A stretch of 64,000 nucleotides of DNA. It comes from REEB509 sp049314555 (lineage in GTDB: Bacteria > Pseudomonadota > Alphaproteobacteria > Caulobacterales > Aquidulcibacteraceae). A program made the translations under genes and the position numbers. Numbering within the stretch: the stretch's first letter is position 1; the number at the start of each line of letters is the position of its first letter. Below are positions 16,720 through 25,552 of the stretch, piece after piece. Location of the stretch: assembly GCA_049314555.1 (NCBI GenBank), contig JBMOEW010000005.1, forward strand, positions 35,466 through 99,465, in the 5' to 3' direction. Below the pieces are notes generated by a model. It worked only from the letters and a program-made list of their open reading frames with translations, ran no database searches and was not told the origin of the DNA.

Positions 16720-17668
16720 CGCTGCCGGCTTCGTCGCCTGCGGCGAGGCCGCGGCCGTCTGCGCTCCATTCCAGCGCGGTGACCGGTGCGCCGGTGGGCT
16801 TTCGCCACACGCGGGCGGGCGGCTTTTCGATATCGGCCAACGCCACAAAGCCATCGGCATAGCCAATGGCCAGAATGTCCTCCTTCGGATGAAACCGGAT
16901 CATGGTGACCGGGGTTTCACGCTCCGCCACCAAAGTTGGCGCTTTGCCCATTGGGCCGTCCTTGCTGGCGAAGGGCCAGAGCACGCCGCAGGGGGCACCG
17001 CTGGTGGCGAGGAAGCGGCCGCGTCGGTCCCAGGAAAAGGAGCGCGTCTTGGCGGAATAGCCAGCCATCCGCAGATCCTTCTTGTCTGAAATCCGCCAGC
17101 CGTGCAGGCCTGGCTCCTGCATCGCGGTGACGATATAGTCTGCCCCCGGAGAAATCGTGGTGGCCAGGTGAGAGCCTGCCCACTTGAAGCTTTGGCCTTG
17201 GTCTGTGGCGGTCAGCACAAAGTGCATCTGTGCGCCGCCATAGTGGGCCAGCACCAGGCGACGCCCCTTGGCGTCAAGGGCGATGCCGCCGATGGTCGAG
17301 GGGGTCGTGAAGCGGTGGGCGATGCCATCGGTCTCTTTGACGATCACGGCAGCCTGTTTGCCAACGCCTGCAACGATCACTTTGCTTTCGGGGCTTGCCG
17401 CTAGGTGGTTGACCCACTTGCCGGCGAAATCTGCCAGTTCAACCACAGCGCCATCGGGCGTAATGCGGTTCAGTTTGCCGTCGTCTCCGCCAGTGAGCAG
17501 GGCGTTTGCATCTGGGCTTAAGGCGCAACTTAGAATTGCGGCATCGCGATGGGCGATGATGGTTGTTCCGTCCGGGCTCACCACGCGCCCGTCGCCCAAC
17601 GCAAACAACGCGATATCGTTCAGCCAGCCAAGGCCGGTCACCGGGGTGTCGAAACTGGTAACGGTCAC
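16700..17668 (-). CDS. WD40-repeat protein
   Basis: A 322-residue beta-propeller protein with weak WD40 repeats, for example ILSCALSPDANALLTGGDDGKL, WVNHLAASPESKVIVAGVGK and VTALEWSADGRGLAAGDEAG. There is no signal peptide or membrane segment, so it is probably cytoplasmic. The start is a GTG (17668-17666) in a GTGA overlap with the COG0523 GTPase stop, indicating translational coupling; a WD40 protein beside a COG0523 GTPase is a pairing I recall from other alphaproteobacteria. Function is not known; a scaffold role with the GTPase is only a guess. Confidence 0.85.
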   Translation of the reverse strand: MTVTSFDTPVTGLGWLNDIALFALGDGRVVSPDGTTIIAHRDAAILSCALSPDANALLTGGDDGKLNRITPDGAVVELADFAGKWVNHLAASPESKVIVAGVGKQAAVIVKETDGIAHRFTTPSTIGGIALDAKGRRLVLAHYGGAQMHFVLTATDQGQSFKWAGSHLATTISPGADYIVTAMQEPGLHGWRISDKKDLRMAGYSAKTRSFSWDRRGRFLATSGAPCGVLWPFASKDGPMGKAPTLVAERETPVTMIRFHPKEDILAIGYADGFVALADIEKPPARVWRKPTGAPVTALEWSADGRGLAAGDEAGSVIATLV

Positions 17669-18759
17669 GTCACGCAGGCCTGAAACGCGGCGGTGAGGGC
17701 GTCCTTATCCAGATTTTTTCCGATGAAGACGATCCGGGAATGGCGGGATTCTTCTGGCTTCCAGGCGCGGTCCAAATCGCCTTCCAGGATCATGTGAACG
17801 GCCTGAGTGACAAAGCGTCTTGGCTCGTCGGGGAAGGCCAAAACACCCTTCATCCGCAACAGATCCGCCCCCTGAATTTGGGTGAGGTCTGAGAGCCAAG
17901 GCAGCACTTTCGCTGGGTCCAGGGGGCGATCTGCGCGCAGCGAGAGGCTCATGATGTTGGCGGCGGCGATATGGTTTTCGGCGCTGGTGGCGTGGTCGTG
18001 GTGGTGGTGGCTGTGATCGTGAGTGGGGTCAGTGCAGGTGGCGTGATCGTGATCATGCGCGTGATCATGCGCGTGATCGTGCGCGTGATCGTGATGGTCG
18101 TGATCGCCTTCAAGGAAATCGGGGTCGTCTGCCAAGATCCGGTCCAGGGCAAAGGCGCGTTGATCGAGCAGCTTTGCGGGGTCGATGCTGCAGCGTTCGG
18201 TGCGCTCGATCCGGGCGGTGGGGTTGAGCGCGCGGATGCGGGCCTGCAGCGCGGCAAGCGAGGCGGCGGACACAAGGTCGGTTTTGTTCAGCAGGATGAT
18301 ATCGGCGAATGCGATTTGTTCGACAGCTTCAGCGGCTTCGGCCAGTTGCTGCGGCAAGTGCAGGGCGTCTGCCACCGTGACGACGGCATCGAGCCTTGTT
18401 TTGGCGCGGACTTCATCGTCCATGAAAAACGTTTGGATCACCGGGGCCGGCGCTGCAAGGCCTGTGGTTTCGACGATGATCGCGTCAAAGCGGCCCTTGC
18501 GCTTCATCAAGCCTTCGATGATGCGGATCAGGTCGCCGCGGACGGTGCAGCAGACGCAGCCGTTGTTCATTTCAAAGACTTCTTCGTCGGCGTCGACGAT
18601 CAAGTCGTTGTCGATGCCGATTTCGCCGAACTCGTTGACGATCACGGCGTACTTTTTGCCGTGCTGCTCGGTGAGGATGCGGTTGAGCAGCGTGGTTTTG
18701 CCGGCACCCAGAAAGCCGGTGAGCACGGTCACGGGGATTGCGTCTTGTTGGGTGGTCAT
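17665..18759 (-). CDS. COG0523 (CobW/YjiA/ZNG1-like) GTPase metallochaperone
   Basis: A 364-residue G3E-family GTPase. Walker A is GFLGAGKTT (15-23), the metal-binding CxCC is GCVCC (C68, C70, C71), Walker B is in VETTGLA, and base specificity comes from NKTD. A His/Asp-rich insert at about residues 218-262 (HDHAHDHAHDHD...) is encoded by a 12-bp tandem repeat, and a CobW_C domain follows. Such proteins deliver zinc or other metals to client enzymes. There is no cobalamin gene nearby, so a zinc role is more likely than CobW proper. I saw no clear Zur operator in the upstream 85 bases. Coupled to the WD40 gene. Confidence 0.9.
   Translation of the reverse strand: MTTQQDAIPVTVLTGFLGAGKTTLLNRILTEQHGKKYAVIVNEFGEIGIDNDLIVDADEEVFEMNNGCVCCTVRGDLIRIIEGLMKRKGRFDAIIVETTGLAAPAPVIQTFFMDDEVRAKTRLDAVVTVADALHLPQQLAEAAEAVEQIAFADIILLNKTDLVSAASLAALQARIRALNPTARIERTERCSIDPAKLLDQRAFALDRILADDPDFLEGDHDHHDHAHDHAHDHAHDHDHATCTDPTHDHSHHHHDHATSAENHIAAANIMSLSLRADRPLDPAKVLPWLSDLTQIQGADLLRMKGVLAFPDEPRRFVTQAVHMILEGDLDRAWKPEESRHSRIVFIGKNLDKDALTAAFQACVT
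18049..18096. repeat. 12-bp coding tandem repeat (His-rich linker)
   Basis: Four consecutive 12-base units (GTGATCATGCGC, same, GTGATCGTGCGC, GTGATCGTGATG). On the minus strand they encode the AHDH-type metal-binding linker of the COG0523 GTPase. The length is a multiple of three, so copy-number change would keep frame. Confidence 0.9.
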
Positions 18760-18843
18760 GCGGTGATCAGCCCTTTTACTGCCAACCGATCACATAGGGG
18801 CTCGATGCGGACCCGTCATCACCCTTTCGAGGGGGGGACCGTT

Positions 18844-19767
18844 TCAGGCGGCGAAGGCGAAGCAGGCGCGATCGGCGGCCAGGGCAAAGCGAAGGGCGGC
18901 GAGCCCCTCTGCGCCGGTAACCGGGGGGCGTGCGGTTTCGCCGGTTACGGCGTCCAAGAAGGCATGGACATTGGCACCGAGGGGGTCGCGCCCGCGGGGG
19001 TCCAAGGCAAAGTCTGCATTCAGCGCGAAGCCGGTGGTGTTAACGAAGGTGCGCGCCACAAAGTCGATCTCGACCACGCCGGAGGGGTAGACGATCTTCA
19101 TCGTCCGGGCGCGGGCATCGGATATGCGGCTGGCCGACAGGTCCACCCGGGCACCATTTGCAAAGCGGGCAGAGACACTAAGATCATCGACCAGGCCTTC
19201 CCGCGCGGCATGGGGCGTGGCGGACACGTCGATTGGGTGATCGCCCATCAAGGCGAGCGCGAGGTCCATGTCGTGAACCATCAGGTCCAGGGTGACGGAC
19301 ACGTCGGCCGAGCGGCCAGTCCAGGGGCCAGCGCGGCGGGCTTCGATGCGGGTTGGGCGCTCTGGCAGGTCAAACACGCCCATGGCGTCAAACACCAGGC
19401 GTTCCTGGTGGCCGCAGGCGAGGACCAGATTGCGGGCCTTGGCTTCCGCCACCAGTTGCGCGCCTTCGGTTTCGCGCGCGGCCAGCGGCTTTTCCACAAG
19501 CACATGCTTGCCGGCGCGCAGGGCGGCCAGGGTCAAACCGGCGTGGGTTTCGGGGGGGCTTGCCACGGTGACGACATCGACTTTGTTCAGCATGCTTTCC
19601 AGCTCGCTGAAGGGGGTGCCGCCAACTTCCGCCGCTGCGGATTCTGCCCGATCGGCAAAGCGATCATACACGCCCACAAACACAACCCGAGGGTCCGCGG
19701 CCAGCTTGCGCGCGTGATGGCGTCCGAACACACCCGCCCCGATCACTCCGGCTCGCAGTTGTTTCAT
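18844..19767 (-). CDS. Gfo/Idh/MocA family oxidoreductase
   Basis: A 307-residue NAD(P)-dependent sugar-type oxidoreductase. The Rossmann loop GVIGAGVFGRHHARKL is at residues 6-21, followed by the family EKP motif in VEKPLAA and a C-terminal sheet domain. The likely start is the ATG at 19767, the second of two adjacent ATGs after GGAAAG; the upstream codon at 19770 is possible. It lies beside glmM (divergent) and a run of nucleotide-sugar genes, so a role in sugar or cell-envelope metabolism is plausible. Substrate unknown. Confidence 0.88.
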   Translation of the reverse strand: MKQLRAGVIGAGVFGRHHARKLAADPRVVFVGVYDRFADRAESAAAEVGGTPFSELESMLNKVDVVTVASPPETHAGLTLAALRAGKHVLVEKPLAARETEGAQLVAEAKARNLVLACGHQERLVFDAMGVFDLPERPTRIEARRAGPWTGRSADVSVTLDLMVHDMDLALALMGDHPIDVSATPHAAREGLVDDLSVSARFANGARVDLSASRISDARARTMKIVYPSGVVEIDFVARTFVNTTGFALNADFALDPRGRDPLGANVHAFLDAVTGETARPPVTGAEGLAALRFALAADRACFAFAA

Positions 19768-19971
19768 CATCTTTCCGCCATGCTCGCCTTGGCCTGTAAG
19801 GAATCTCAGGGCCAGTGCTTTAACGATCCCCTCGATCGCTTGTCTCCTATGCGGCATGGGCTGGTCTCGTGCATCTCAAATAGACTTTCAGATTCTGACA
19901 GCTATCCCGTTCCGGCGGAAAGCGCGCTATGAGCGTCGCGCGAAACGTGAAGCGCGTCAGGAGACTAGGCC

Positions 19972-21327
19972 ATGAACCGTTCCTACTTCGGGACCGATGG
20001 GATCCGGGGCACCGCCAACAGCTGGCCGATGACGCCGGAAGTGGCGATGCGGGTTGGGTTGGCGGCAGGCAAGCGCTTTTTGACCGATGACGAGCGCCGC
20101 CATCTGGTCGTAATTGGCAAGGACACGCGGTTGTCTGGCTACATGATCGAGCCTGCGCTCGTGGCTGGGTTCACCGCGGTGGGGATGGACGTGGTGTTGT
20201 TTGGTCCGCTGCCAACGCCGGCGGTGGCGATGATGACGCGCTCGATGCGGGCCGATCTTGGGGTGATGATCACCGCGTCGCACAACAAATACACAGACAA
20301 TGGGATCAAGCTGTTCGGGCCGGACGGCTACAAGATGTCTGATGAGGACGAAGTGGAGATCCAGCAGCTGATGGATCAGCCGCTCGATCAGGGGTTGGCC
20401 GCGCCGCACAAGCTTGGCCGGGCGCGGCGGGTGGACGATGCTCAGGCTCGCTACGTGGAGATTGCCAAGGCGACGTTTCCGCGTCGGTTGCGGCTTTCGG
20501 GGTTACGGATCGTGATCGATGCGGCCAACGGCGCTGCCTACAAGGTGGCACCGACTGCGCTTTACGAGCTTGGTGCGGAGGTGATTGCGCTGGGGGACGA
20601 CCCCAACGGCGTCAATATCAACCAAGACGTTGGCTCCACAGACCCGCGGGCGCTGCGGGAGGCGGTGCTCAAATACCGGGCGGATATCGGCATTGGGCTT
20701 GATGGCGATGCGGACCGTTTGGTGATCGTCGATGAAAAAGGGGTCATCATTGATGGCGACCAGTTGATGGCTCTGATCGCCCAGTCCTGGAAGAAGGCGG
20801 GGGCGCTGTCGAAGCCGGGGATTGTGGCAACGATCATGTCCAATTTGGGCTTGGAGCGCTATCTGCGCAAGCTGTCCTTGAGCCTGGAGCGCACCAAGGT
20901 GGGCGACCGCTACGTGGTGGAAGCAATGCGGGCCAAGGGCTTCAATATCGGGGGGGAGCAATCCGGCCATATTATTCTGGCGGACTTTTCCACCACGGGG
21001 GACGGGCTAATCGCGGCGCTGCAGGTGTTGGCGGTGGTGGTGGATGAGGATCGTCCTGTGTCCGAGGTCTGCCGCCTGTTTGAGCCGGTGCCGCAAATCC
21101 TGGAGAACGTGCGTGTCGAGCGCGGGGCGCCGATGGAGGACGCGGCGGTGGTCTCAGCGATCCAAAGCGCGGAAAAGAGCTTGGGAAACAAGGGCCGGAT
21201 CGTGGTGCGCAAATCCGGCACTGAGCCCCTTGTGCGAATCATGGCGGAGGGGGACGACGAACCGACGGTTCGGACTGCAGTGCAGCAAATTGCAGAGGCT
21301 GTGCGCAAATCTGCACGGGCGGCGTGA
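19972..21327 (+). CDS. glmM: Phosphoglucosamine mutase
   Basis: Interconverts glucosamine 6-phosphate and glucosamine 1-phosphate on the way to UDP-GlcNAc. 451 residues, the usual length. The phosphoserine loop is ITASHNKYTDNGIK with Ser103; the metal loop is DGDADR; the sugar-binding GGEQSGHII and the phosphate-binding KSGTEPLVRIM motifs follow. The N-terminal YFGTDGIRG is diagnostic for GlmM. A Shine-Dalgarno (AGGAGA) precedes the ATG. It feeds MurA, LpxC and the CapD-like enzyme coded nearby. Confidence 0.97.
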   Translation: MNRSYFGTDGIRGTANSWPMTPEVAMRVGLAAGKRFLTDDERRHLVVIGKDTRLSGYMIEPALVAGFTAVGMDVVLFGPLPTPAVAMMTRSMRADLGVMITASHNKYTDNGIKLFGPDGYKMSDEDEVEIQQLMDQPLDQGLAAPHKLGRARRVDDAQARYVEIAKATFPRRLRLSGLRIVIDAANGAAYKVAPTALYELGAEVIALGDDPNGVNINQDVGSTDPRALREAVLKYRADIGIGLDGDADRLVIVDEKGVIIDGDQLMALIAQSWKKAGALSKPGIVATIMSNLGLERYLRKLSLSLERTKVGDRYVVEAMRAKGFNIGGEQSGHIILADFSTTGDGLIAALQVLAVVVDEDRPVSEVCRLFEPVPQILENVRVERGAPMEDAAVVSAIQSAEKSLGNKGRIVVRKSGTEPLVRIMAEGDDEPTVRTAVQQIAEAVRKSARAA

Positions 21328-21486
21328 TTTCTGGTTTGTGGTTGGATCGTCGCATAGCTGCAACATCCCTTCGACGGAATGCGCAGCTTCACGCGTTTGT
21401 CGTGTTATGCGGCTAGTCAACCCCGGGGATGAGGGGGTAGACGTAAGGTTAACCGCCCCCTTTGGCTGGTGCATCTTGAGGGCTCA

Positions 21487-22611
21487 ATGCATCTGACTGG
21501 CGAACACATCGAGGCGATCCTGGGGCGGCCCCGTGAAGCCATGGCGCCTTTGACACTTGCGGGCGCATTTGCCGGCAAGCGGGTGCTGGTGACGGGGGCT
21601 GGCGGCAGCATTGGCCGGGCGCTGGCGCTGCGGCTGGCGGGCTTGGGCTGCGCGCGCTTGAGCCTGTTGGACAACTCAGACCACAACCTGATCGACACTT
21701 TGGATGCCCTCAGCGAGGCGCAAGCGCGGGGCAAAACCGGCCTGCGCGGCCCGCAGATCGTTGATGTGTTGTGCGACGTGCGCGAGCGCGGCCGCTTGAC
21801 CCGCGCGTTCCAGGCCGAGCGCCCGGACGTCGTGATCCACGCGGCTGCCCTGAAACACGTCCATTTCGGCGACCGTCACCCCGCTGAAAGCGTGTTGACC
21901 AACCTTGTGGGCGTGAGCAACGCGGTGGAGGCCCTGCGCGAGACCGGCGGTGGGCGGTTTGTGCTGGTCTCGACCGACAAGGCCGCAAGCCCGGTGAGCG
22001 TGATGGGGGCCACCAAGCGGTTGGCAGAGCTTTACGTCCGCAGCGTGGACGCCGAGGGCGGTGCCGTGCGGGCCAATGCCGTGCGCTTTGGCAACGTGTT
22101 TGGCACGCGGGGCTCGGTGGTGCCGTTGTTTGCGGGCCAAATCGCTGCCGGCGGCCCGGTGCGGATCACCCACCGGGACATGGAACGCTATTTCATGCTG
22201 CTGGACGAGGCAGTGGACCTGTTGTTGCGGGCGGCCTCGCGGGCACCGGAAACCGCCGGCGAAAGCCCGATCCTGCTGATGGAAATGGGCCGGCCGATCA
22301 AGATCGAAGACATGGCGCGTCGGATGATCGCGGTGCTGGCCCCGGGCCAAGACATCGAAATCGTGTTCACCGGCCTGCGGGAGGGCGAAAAGCTCACCGA
22401 ACAGCTCAGTGACGAGCACGAAACCCTGCTGTCGTCCGGCGATGACGGGCTGTGGCGCATCCAGCCGGTGGCGGCGGGCGGGCGTGTCAATGCGCGGGTG
22501 ATCGCAGACCTCGAAACCGCGGCCCGCGGGGCGAGCGACACGGTCGTGCGCCAGCGCCTGTTTGGGGCCCTGGACGACGCCCTCGGGCGGCTCACAGAAG
22601 CGGCGGGTTAA
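21487..22611 (+). CDS. CapD/FlaA1-like nucleotide-sugar dehydratase (soluble form)
   Basis: A 374-residue extended SDR of the polysaccharide-biosynthesis (CapD/PglF/FlaA1) group. The NAD loop is VTGAGGSIGRAL. HAAALKHVHFGDRHP and STDKAASPVSVMGATKRLAE follow; the Met in place of the SDR Tyr is normal in this group. GLREGEKLTEQL is the C-terminal signature. The N-terminal transmembrane part of long CapD proteins is absent, as in soluble UDP-GlcNAc 4,6-dehydratases. GAGGG just upstream supports the ATG at 21487. Likely role: modified sugar for surface glycan or flagellin; the exact product is not determinable. The 3' end lies 12 bases from convergent pgi. Confidence 0.88.
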   Translation: MHLTGEHIEAILGRPREAMAPLTLAGAFAGKRVLVTGAGGSIGRALALRLAGLGCARLSLLDNSDHNLIDTLDALSEAQARGKTGLRGPQIVDVLCDVRERGRLTRAFQAERPDVVIHAAALKHVHFGDRHPAESVLTNLVGVSNAVEALRETGGGRFVLVSTDKAASPVSVMGATKRLAELYVRSVDAEGGAVRANAVRFGNVFGTRGSVVPLFAGQIAAGGPVRITHRDMERYFMLLDEAVDLLLRAASRAPETAGESPILLMEMGRPIKIEDMARRMIAVLAPGQDIEIVFTGLREGEKLTEQLSDEHETLLSSGDDGLWRIQPVAAGGRVNARVIADLETAARGASDTVVRQRLFGALDDALGRLTEAAG

Positions 22612-22623
22612 GCTTCGTTTGAA

Positions 22624-24240
22624 TTACGACTTTAGCCGCTCAAGCCATGCGCTTGTGCTTGGGTCAATCCCTGGCGGGGTGGCTGCGCCATGCCCCAGGG
22701 CCCCAGACAACCTTGTGGCCATTTCCTTGCCCAGTTCGACCCCCCATTGGTCAAACGGATTCACGCCCGCGAGCCAGGCCTGGAGCGTGGTGCGGTGTTC
22801 ATAAAAGGCGAGCAGCGCGCCCAAGCGGTGGGGGGACAGTTCGTCCAGGGCCAGGATTGAGCTTGGCCGATCGCCGGGGAACACTTTGTGCGGGGCCAAG
22901 GCGTCGATGTCGGCCGCGGGGAGGCCTTTGGCGGCAAGCTCGGCGCGCACGACCGCGAGTGATTTGCCCTGCAGCAGCGCTTGGGCCTGGGCGAGGGCAT
23001 TGGCCAGCAGGCTTCGGTGATGGTTGGTGGGTTCACCCATCGGTTCTTGCACCACCACAAAGTCTACCGGGATTTCTGTGCGACCTTGATGAAGGAGCTG
23101 GAAAAAGCTGTGTTGGACCGTGGCCCCCACGCCGCCCCAGGTGACCCCTGCGCTGGCTATGGCCAAAGGCTGGCCTGCCGCATCCACGGACTTGCCGTTG
23201 GACTCCATTTCAAGCTGCTGCAGCCAGGGGGCCAACAGGCTGAGGCGATGGGCATAACACACGGTGGCTGTGGAGGCTGCGGCGGCCTGCGTGCGGTTCC
23301 AGTGCGCGACAAGGGCTGCAAGGAGGGGGAGGTTGTCTTGTGGGGCTGCGGTGAGGGCGTGGCGGTCCATCGCTGCGGCACCCTCAAGGAACGCGTCCCA
23401 GGCCCCTGGCTGAAGGCCAAGCTCGACGCTTAAACCCACGGCGGACCACACCGAATAGCGCCCGCCAACCCAGTCCCAGAAGGGAAAAATCCGGTCCATG
23501 CCAACGCCTGCGGCGCGGGCGGCTTCGGGGGAAGCGGTAATCGCCACAACGCGAGCATCGGCCCCATCGGGCCCGAGGGCCGCTTCCAGCCAGGACCTCG
23601 CTACCGCGGCATTGGCTATGGTTTCCAGGGTGGTGAAGGTTTTTGACACGATGCACACCATGGTGCGCTTTGGGTTCAGGCCCTCCAGCGCATCGGCCAT
23701 TTCGGCGGCGTCGATGTTGGCGGCAAATCGAACGGTCAGGTCATCGCGGCGGGCGGCTTTGAGGGCGTCGTAAACCAGGCGTGGCCCCAGATCCGAACCG
23801 CCCGTGCCCAGGTGCAGGATGGCTTCCACCGGTTCCAAGCCGCCCATGCGACGATCGGCATGAAACGCGCTGTAGAACGCTTTTGCCTGGGTGCGGGCGT
23901 CACGAACGGCGGCCTGGACTGCGCTGTCACCGCCGATGCCACGTAGGGCTGCGTGCAGGGCGGCGCGGTTTTCGGTGGTGTTGACGGTGGTGCCGGCGAC
24001 CATCGCGTCGCGCTGTGCGGCCACGTTTCTGGCCGCTGCAAAGGTGATGAGCGCCTTTAGGCCTGCTTCGCTAAGGCGTTGTTTGGAGAAATCAAAGGTC
24101 AGGCCAACCGCGGTGCGGGTGCAGGCGACGACGCGGTTGGGCTCTGTTTCAAAGAGGCTGGCGATGGTGCGGCGGACTTCGCTGGCTGCTGCTGCTGCCA
24201 AGGCTGCGTCTGCGGCCGAATCTGCGCCGGGGCCGGCCAC
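22624..24240 (-). CDS. pgi: Glucose-6-phosphate isomerase
   Basis: Interconverts glucose 6-phosphate and fructose 6-phosphate. 538 residues, near the family norm of 540-550. Motifs: LHLGTGGSDLGPRLVYDAL, VSKTFTTLET, FPFWDWVGGRYSVWSAVGL, a Glu in MESNGKS and the late FDQWGVELGK. The N-terminus is Ala-rich and shortened compared with E. coli Pgi. The start is a GTG at 24240 sharing one base with the ugd stop (TAGTG), so it is coupled to ugd. Confidence 0.95.
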   Translation of the reverse strand: MAGPGADSAADAALAAAAASEVRRTIASLFETEPNRVVACTRTAVGLTFDFSKQRLSEAGLKALITFAAARNVAAQRDAMVAGTTVNTTENRAALHAALRGIGGDSAVQAAVRDARTQAKAFYSAFHADRRMGGLEPVEAILHLGTGGSDLGPRLVYDALKAARRDDLTVRFAANIDAAEMADALEGLNPKRTMVCIVSKTFTTLETIANAAVARSWLEAALGPDGADARVVAITASPEAARAAGVGMDRIFPFWDWVGGRYSVWSAVGLSVELGLQPGAWDAFLEGAAAMDRHALTAAPQDNLPLLAALVAHWNRTQAAAASTATVCYAHRLSLLAPWLQQLEMESNGKSVDAAGQPLAIASAGVTWGGVGATVQHSFFQLLHQGRTEIPVDFVVVQEPMGEPTNHHRSLLANALAQAQALLQGKSLAVVRAELAAKGLPAADIDALAPHKVFPGDRPSSILALDELSPHRLGALLAFYEHRTTLQAWLAGVNPFDQWGVELGKEMATRLSGALGHGAATPPGIDPSTSAWLERLKS

Positions 24241-25547
24241 TAGGGACGGCCCACCGATACGTACTCGAAGCCTTTTTCGGCCATTTCCAGCGGGCGGTAG
24301 ATGTTGCGCAGGTCGATCACGATCGGGGTTTTCAGCGCCGCCTTGACGCGGTTCAAGTCAAGGGCGCGGAACTGATCCCATTCGGTGATCAGCACCACTG
24401 CATCGGCACCGGCGAGGGCTTCGTAGGGGCCGGCAGTAAATTCGACGTTTTTCAAAAGCTTGCCGGCTTCGTTCATGCCTTCTGGATCGAACGCGCGCAC
24501 GTGGGCTCCTTCGGCCTGAAGGGTGGGGATGATGTCCAGCGAGGGGGCATCGCGCATGTCGTCGGTGTTGGGCTTGAAGGTAAGACCCAGCACGGCGATG
24601 GTTTTGCCGGTGAGTTCGCCGCCCATGGCGTCGATCACCTTGTGGGCCATTTGCTGTTTGCGCGCGGCATTCATGCGGACGGTGGTTTCCACAAGCTCGA
24701 TCGGGGAGCCGGCGTCTTGGGCGGTTTTGACCAGGGCGAGGGTGTCTTTTGGGAAGCAGGACCCGCCGTAGCCCGGGCCGGCGTTGAGGAACTTGCGCCC
24801 GATGCGGTTATCGAGGCCAATGCCGCGGGCCACGTCTTGCACGTTTGCCCCGACATGCTCGCACAGGTCTGCGATCTCGTTGATAAATGTGATCTTCATC
24901 GCCAGGAAGGCGTTTGCGGCGTATTTGGTGAGTTCGCTGGTGCGGCGCTCCACAAACAGGATCGGCGTTTCGTTGAGGAAGAGGGGGCGGTAGAGCTCTT
25001 CCATCAGCTTGCGCGCGCGGGCATCGGAGGCACCGCCCACAACCACGCGGTCTGGGCGCTTGAAATCGTTGATAGCCGCGCCTTCGCGCAGAAATTCTGG
25101 GTTGGAAACGACATTAAAGTCTGCGTCCGGACGGCGGTTTTTGATGATCGCTTCGACTTCGTCGCCGGTGCCAACGGGGACCGTCGATTTCGTAACCACA
25201 ACGGTAAAACCGGTCATCAGGTCGGCGATTTCTTCCGCGGCCCCATAGACATAGGATAGGTCTGCGTGGCCATCGCCGCGGCGGGAGGGGGTGCCGACCG
25301 CAATGAACACGGCGTCTGCGTCGGCAATCGCTTCGCGCGGATCGGTGGTGAAGGACAAACGCCCTTCGCGGACGTTTTGCGCGACCAGGTCCTCAAGGCC
25401 CGGCTCAAAGATCGGGATTTCGCCCTTTTGCAGGCGCTCGATCTTGCCGGCGTCCTTGTCGACGCAGGTGACGACGTGGCCGAAGTCTGCAAAGCACGCC
25501 CCGGACACAAGGCCCACGTAGCCAGAACCGATCATCGTGACGCGCAT
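24240..25547 (-). CDS. ugd: UDP-glucose 6-dehydrogenase
   Basis: Oxidises UDP-glucose to UDP-glucuronate in two NAD-dependent steps, supplying acidic exopolysaccharide or LPS. 435 residues, as usual. The Rossmann loop is IGSGYVGLVSG, the catalytic cysteine is in GPGYGGSCFPKDTLAL, and the C-terminal GLTFKPNTDDMRDAPS is diagnostic. It lies between the phosphomannomutase and pgi on the same strand, five bases after the former, and is very likely one operon of sugar-nucleotide precursor genes. Confidence 0.96.
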   Translation of the reverse strand: MRVTMIGSGYVGLVSGACFADFGHVVTCVDKDAGKIERLQKGEIPIFEPGLEDLVAQNVREGRLSFTTDPREAIADADAVFIAVGTPSRRGDGHADLSYVYGAAEEIADLMTGFTVVVTKSTVPVGTGDEVEAIIKNRRPDADFNVVSNPEFLREGAAINDFKRPDRVVVGGASDARARKLMEELYRPLFLNETPILFVERRTSELTKYAANAFLAMKITFINEIADLCEHVGANVQDVARGIGLDNRIGRKFLNAGPGYGGSCFPKDTLALVKTAQDAGSPIELVETTVRMNAARKQQMAHKVIDAMGGELTGKTIAVLGLTFKPNTDDMRDAPSLDIIPTLQAEGAHVRAFDPEGMNEAGKLLKNVEFTAGPYEALAGADAVVLITEWDQFRALDLNRVKAALKTPIVIDLRNIYRPLEMAEKGFEYVSVGRP

Positions 25548-25552
25548 TGAAC

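Noticed and set aside
18049..18096. Non-coding minisatellite
   Set aside because: The 12-bp repeat is in frame within the GTPase gene and encodes its His-rich linker, so it is a coding feature.
17971..19932. Long plus-strand open frame (653 codons) opposite the GTPase and Gfo/Idh genes
   Set aside because: Both genes on the minus strand have full family motifs. The antisense frame has none and crosses their boundary.
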